A DNA stretch of 64,000 nucleotides from Aureisphaera galaxeae (GTDB lineage: Bacteria > Bacteroidota > Bacteroidia > Flavobacteriales > Flavobacteriaceae). The notes beneath the pieces were generated by a model that saw nothing but the letters and a program-made list of their open reading frames with translations, made no database searches and was not told the DNA's origin. The position numbers were made by a program, and so were the translations under genes. Below are positions 60,480 through 64,000 of this stretch, piece by piece (the first letter of the stretch is position 1; each line of letters starts with the position of its first letter). The stretch is from assembly GCF_028561275.1 (NCBI RefSeq), contig NZ_JAQQTF010000018.1:248001-312000 (forward strand). Direction: 5' to 3'.

Positions 60480-62342
60480 TTAATTGATTTTATAAGGAAT
60501 GAGAAATGAAACAACAACTCCAGGGCCGCCTAAATTATCCCCATTTTTCGGGCTTATTTCAACGTTAGCACCTGTCGTTTTCTCCAAAAACTCTGAGATA
60601 AGTTCAGTAGAAATGGACCTCTTGCTGGTATCTTTACTGTCCTGAATGCCCCTCCCATTGTCTTCGATAACACACTGCAGATATTTATTCTTTTTCGTCA
60701 TTGAAATTTGAATTTTTCCAGGATAATCGATTCCTGAAAACCCGTGCTCAATCGCATTTTCAACAAAGGGTTGTAAAAGCATGGGAGGAATGGAGTAATT
60801 ACTTTCCGGAGAAAGGTCATGCGTGGCAATTTCATAGGTAAACCTATCGGGAAATCTAAGTAACTGCAATTCTAGATATTGTTTTATGGAATCCAATTCA
60901 CTATCAATATCAACATAGTTCACCAGCGAATTTTCCAAAACCAAGCGCAACAGTCCCGAAAACTTCAAAAGGTATTTGGAGGCTTTTTCGGTATTGGCCG
61001 ACATCAGATTGTGAATAGAAGACAACGTGTTGAACATAAAATGTGGACTCATTTGGGCCCGCAACAACCGTTGTTGTAAATAAAGATGCTTTTTCTCGGT
61101 CCTGTACTTTCTAATAAAAAAGAACATGGTCCCAATGGTTATGATTAAGAGCAATAGGATTGAAAGCACGATCATTCGGTTCCTCAGTTGGATATTCCTG
61201 ATCTCCGTCGCTTGCCGTTCGGCCGCTATTTTTTCTTTCTTTTCAGTTTCAATCTTAAGGGCAATGAGTTCTTCATTGTACTTTTTCTGATACAATCGGT
61301 CCTGATAGTTAAAAATGGAATCCAAAAGTCTGTTATTGGACATATCAATTTTTCCACTTAGGGATTGCAGGCGCAATTGATAATTTAATGTGCTGCGCAC
61401 AATTTTTCTACTGATCTTTTCGAAACCAATACGGTATATGGAGTCAATATATTTTTGGGCGAGTTCATAATTTTTAAGTTCAATATGTATTTCGGCTATA
61501 TTGGCGTAAGCAGTAGCAAGGGACGTATTCTTTTCGAAATCAGGTGCCGCATGAGCCCTTATATTCTCTAGCGCTTTTTGATTGAATCGAAGTGATTCTT
61601 CAAATTGGTTATCGAAATACATGTAAACGGCGTAATTCCCGTAGAGCTGCCTTTTAAAATTCCTGTCTAATTTTTGCTCCTGTAAAATGAGGGAGTCTAA
61701 AATGGCGTAGGTTCTTTCTTTCTTCTTTAGGTAGTAATAAATATCGGCCCTGGAGATTAAGGCAGATCCATGAATTTTGGTTTCATCTATTTTATTCAGA
61801 AATCCTAGTCTGTCTTTATTGTGATTCAGTGCTATTTCGAACTTCTTTTCGCTTTTTGCAATGTTTTCCCGGAAGAATGATGCATACACAAAATATTTCC
61901 AGCTTCTAGGTGGAATCTTCTTTTCAAATTCGGATGCGAGGGCATAACAATCGCCAAATTTTGATAGGGCTTTTAATTTGTAGTAGGTAGCATAATATAT
62001 ATCCACTTCCCTTTGATTCGAAATGGTATCGATCGCTTGAGTACTCTTAAAATAATAATAGAATGCGCTATCATTCTTTTGTTTTGTGCTGAAATGCTCT
62101 CCCAATAAAAAATAGTTCTCCATGCTAAGGGAATCCATTTCAAACTGAGCGTCTTTCCTCATTAGTAGCTCGGCTTGTTTCAAGTATTGGTAAATGGAAT
62201 CGCCCTGCGCTTTTTGAGCCTTATTGTGCAATGTAACAACCTGGTTCGCAGTAGTTACATTTTCTGTAATAGGATTGCAGCCTATAATTAGTAGACAGAT
62301 AAGAGAACACACAAAAGCTCTAAGCATGCGCGAATTTAACAA
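60480..62342 (-). CDS. LytS-type histidine kinase with TPR sensor
   Basis: A 620-residue membrane kinase. The N-terminus (SLICLLIIGCNP, Cys22) is a lipoprotein-like signal. Residues ~40-360 are TPR-like helical repeats (AYANIAEIHIELKNYELAQK). One membrane helix lies at ~385-405 (RMIVLSILLLLIITIGTMFF), then the His_kinase domain with MSPHFMFNTLSSIHNLMSAN (phospho-His), a linker, and the ATPase domain (VENAIEHGFSG, EDNGRGIQD). Pairs with the LytTR regulator. The TPR part would lie in the periplasm and sense protein or peptide ligands. An alternative start at 62327 also exists. Confidence 0.85.
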   Translation of the reverse strand: MLNSRMLRAFVCSLICLLIIGCNPITENVTTANQVVTLHNKAQKAQGDSIYQYLKQAELLMRKDAQFEMDSLSMENYFLLGEHFSTKQKNDSAFYYYFKSTQAIDTISNQREVDIYYATYYKLKALSKFGDCYALASEFEKKIPPRSWKYFVYASFFRENIAKSEKKFEIALNHNKDRLGFLNKIDETKIHGSALISRADIYYYLKKKERTYAILDSLILQEQKLDRNFKRQLYGNYAVYMYFDNQFEESLRFNQKALENIRAHAAPDFEKNTSLATAYANIAEIHIELKNYELAQKYIDSIYRIGFEKISRKIVRSTLNYQLRLQSLSGKIDMSNNRLLDSIFNYQDRLYQKKYNEELIALKIETEKKEKIAAERQATEIRNIQLRNRMIVLSILLLLIITIGTMFFFIRKYRTEKKHLYLQQRLLRAQMSPHFMFNTLSSIHNLMSANTEKASKYLLKFSGLLRLVLENSLVNYVDIDSELDSIKQYLELQLLRFPDRFTYEIATHDLSPESNYSIPPMLLQPFVENAIEHGFSGIDYPGKIQISMTKKNKYLQCVIEDNGRGIQDSKDTSKRSISTELISEFLEKTTGANVEISPKNGDNLGGPGVVVSFLIPYKIN

Positions 62343-62548
62343 TTATGGGGGTAGGAATTAAGGGAAATATATGGGTATTCATGAATGGTGTACAAGTTAT
62401 CGTTCTTTCGTGGTCCAAAAAACACTTACTGAATCGTCACGTACGTCTATCAAATGAATCCTTTCGGCTATTTAGAACCTATTGTGGGGTTTCAGTTTTA
62501 GGTCAACATTTGTCTTTGAAATTTTAATTGATGTAAAAAGAAATCTTT

Positions 62549-64000
62549 ATGAAAAAGATCCTCCTGCTATTTTTAGTACTGCCCTGTGTTTTCTACGCAC
62601 AGATTCCCAATGACGGGCCAGAAACCTATTACATAGACCACAACAATCTAGAGCTTCCAGAGACTCCCAATGCTGCAAGCTTTACGCAATATGGAAATAT
62701 TCCCGTAAGCACAGCTACGGGATTGCCTACTATATCCATTCCTATTTATACTATTGAAGAAGATGGAGTTTCGATCCCAATTGGGCTCTCCTATCATGCA
62801 TCGGGTGTACAGGTGGACGAACTGGCTTCCTCTGTGGGTCTTAAATGGACCCTTTCTGCCGGTGGCGGGATCTTCAGAACCGTAAAAAACAAACCAGACG
62901 ATGTAGATGGATGGCTCAGTAATGATTATGGACCTCTTCCCGACAGTTGGTATTTTGACAATGCAATTACCGACTGGTGGTGGCAACAGGCAATGAGTGG
63001 CGGAGAAGGGTCAAATGTAGGAGAAGTGAGAAGACGTGATCATAATCCAGACGAATTCTCATATAATTTTGCCGGACATGCAGGAGATTTCATCCTGAAA
63101 CCCGACGGAACCACCTTAAAAGCCTATAAGGACAATGTGACCATTAACTTCGGATCCACCAGCATGGATGCTACAGACATACATGGAAACTCATACAGTT
63201 TTACGGGTTATTTGGAAAAAAGCGGGAACATGAACACCTATGTAAGCACCTCAGCATCTGGAGCCGTAAACTATGATGGTTATGACTGGGATCGAAACAC
63301 TATTACGGGATGGATGCTTTCCAGCATTACCACCAAAAACAATAAAACCATTTCTTTTGAATACGAAGAGGTAAACGTAACTTATAGCTCTACCCAACCT
63401 GTATCACATCATCTAACGGCCTATGGTAATTGTGTTCCTCAAGCTCCTACCATTACCGATGCTAAAATAAGTTCAACAAATACTGCATATGATTATACCT
63501 CGCAGCTTATTAAGAAAATCACGACCGATGCTATAATCGTAGATTTTTTCTATAGCGGGACTAATGTGGAAGACAGCCCTTTTTGGAAGCGACAATTGGA
63601 TAAAATCGTAATAAATGATCGTCTTACCGGTAACCAAAAAGAATACCGTTTCTCCTACGGTATTTTCAATGGAGATGCTCGGCTACGACTACAGGAAATC
63701 CAAGAGTATGGACATAATGGAGTCGCAAAACCACCTCATAAATTCTATTATGACTCGGGGGACTTACCTGCAAAATTCTCATATGGGAAAGATTTTTTTG
63801 GATACAACAATGGTAAGGTAAATAACCACTCCTTGGTTCCCTACTCGGGATCCATGCAAACATTTTTTGATAACATCAACCAAGGTTCATACCCTGCCAA
63901 CCATACGGGAGACCGTACTTTGGATACGGCCTTTATACAAAACGGAGTCCTTAATAAAATAGAATACCCATTAGGCGGGAGCACCGAGTTTACCTATGAG
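62549..64000 (+). CDS. RHS-type large surface protein, N-terminal part
   Basis: The frame is open from ATG 62549 to the window edge (484 residues so far). A signal peptide (MKKILLLFLVLPCVFYAQ) is followed by the N-terminal block usual in Bacteroidota RHS proteins: NAASFTQYGNIPVSTATGLP, 'SIPIYTIEEDGVSIPIGLSY', HASGVQVDELASSVGLKWTL and AGGGIFRTV. The visible end LGGSTEFTYE is like the start of YD-repeat units. Such proteins enclose a C-terminal toxin or adhesin. The C-terminus and any immunity gene lie outside the window. It diverges from the TPR-kinase gene, 206 bases away. Confidence 0.8.
   Translation, partial: MKKILLLFLVLPCVFYAQIPNDGPETYYIDHNNLELPETPNAASFTQYGNIPVSTATGLPTISIPIYTIEEDGVSIPIGLSYHASGVQVDELASSVGLKWTLSAGGGIFRTVKNKPDDVDGWLSNDYGPLPDSWYFDNAITDWWWQQAMSGGEGSNVGEVRRRDHNPDEFSYNFAGHAGDFILKPDGTTLKAYKDNVTINFGSTSMDATDIHGNSYSFTGYLEKSGNMNTYVSTSASGAVNYDGYDWDRNTITGWMLSSITTKNNKTISFEYEEVNVTYSSTQPVSHHLTAYGNCVPQAPTITDAKISSTNTAYDYTSQLIKKITTDAIIVDFFYSGTNVEDSPFWKRQLDKIVINDRLTGNQKEYRFSYGIFNGDARLRLQEIQEYGHNGVAKPPHKFYYDSGDLPAKFSYGKDFFGYNNGKVNNHSLVPYSGSMQTFFDNINQGSYPANHTGDRTLDTAFIQNGVLNKIEYPLGGSTEFTYE

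Noticed and set aside
1-64000. CRISPR array, tRNA or rRNA genes, insertion sequences
   Set aside because: No regularly spaced repeats, no cloverleaf-like or rRNA-like stretches and no transposase motif were noticed; a tRNA scan would be needed to exclude them fully.

Overview
The window looks like a chromosome segment from a member of the Flavobacteriaceae (Bacteroidota), probably marine. Four points support this. Several secreted proteins carry a C-terminal type A sorting domain of the type IX secretion system (T9SS). Gene starts mostly lack Shine-Dalgarno sequences. The -7 promoter elements match TAnnTTTG. Many families typical of Flavobacteriia are present (DUF6090, DUF6428, DUF4199, 7TM-AraC regulators, bifunctional OlsF-type acyltransferase). 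The genus cannot be fixed from the sequence alone. No tRNA, rRNA, CRISPR array or insertion sequence was seen.

1-12.0 kb: small housekeeping and stress genes (DUF4199 end, DUF1801, VOC, TM2). Next comes an arsenic operon (ArsR, DUF6428, GNAT-ArsC fusion) in which the last two activities are joined in frame across a run of seven A. An SGNH/MBOAT O-acylation pair, DUF1304, DUF6090, a DUF1624-type membrane protein, a cupin lipoprotein, DinB, a PqqB-like lipoprotein and a YHYH lipoprotein pair follow.

12.0-22.3 kb: an OlsF-like aminolipid acyltransferase, aspartate kinase, GNAT and fructose-1,6-bisphosphatase. After fbp lies a tightly packed six-gene cluster: a coiled-coil protein, a coiled-coil protein with a longin/roadblock-like C-terminus, a Ras-like GTPase, a small sensor-like protein, a second Ras-like GTPase, and a histidine kinase carrying the same sensor-like domain plus a receiver without its phospho-acceptor Asp. 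This is the best candidate in the window for a little-described signalling system. A TerB-like gene converges on it.

22.4-34 kb: the four-gene 'ligase-associated' DNA repair operon (exonuclease, ATP-dependent ligase, Lhr-like helicase, PdeM), then a class V aminotransferase, mfd and a TlpA-like thioredoxin.

34-40.2 kb: a tandem duplication of a two-gene unit, secreted beta-propeller T9SS protein plus 7TM-AraC regulator, followed by YraN and an LD-carboxypeptidase.

40.3-51.2 kb: an accessory region, all on the minus strand. One operon has a signal-less Zn amidase, a lipoprotein, two small soluble proteins and a small multi-helix membrane protein, resembling a phage lysis module. A second has a 1136-residue protein of unknown function, a 756-residue protein ending in a JAB/JAMM-like toxin-type domain, a likely immunity protein, an Imm35/YrhB protein and a short endonuclease V. 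A separate beta/gamma-crystallin-domain gene follows.

51.5-64 kb: a membrane protein with a two-component system, then surface and secreted functions: a T9SS metzincin protease, a Kelch T9SS protein, two duplicated lipoproteins with near-identical upstream DNA, a LytS/LytR-type two-component pair with a TPR sensor, and the start of an RHS-type protein cut by the window end.
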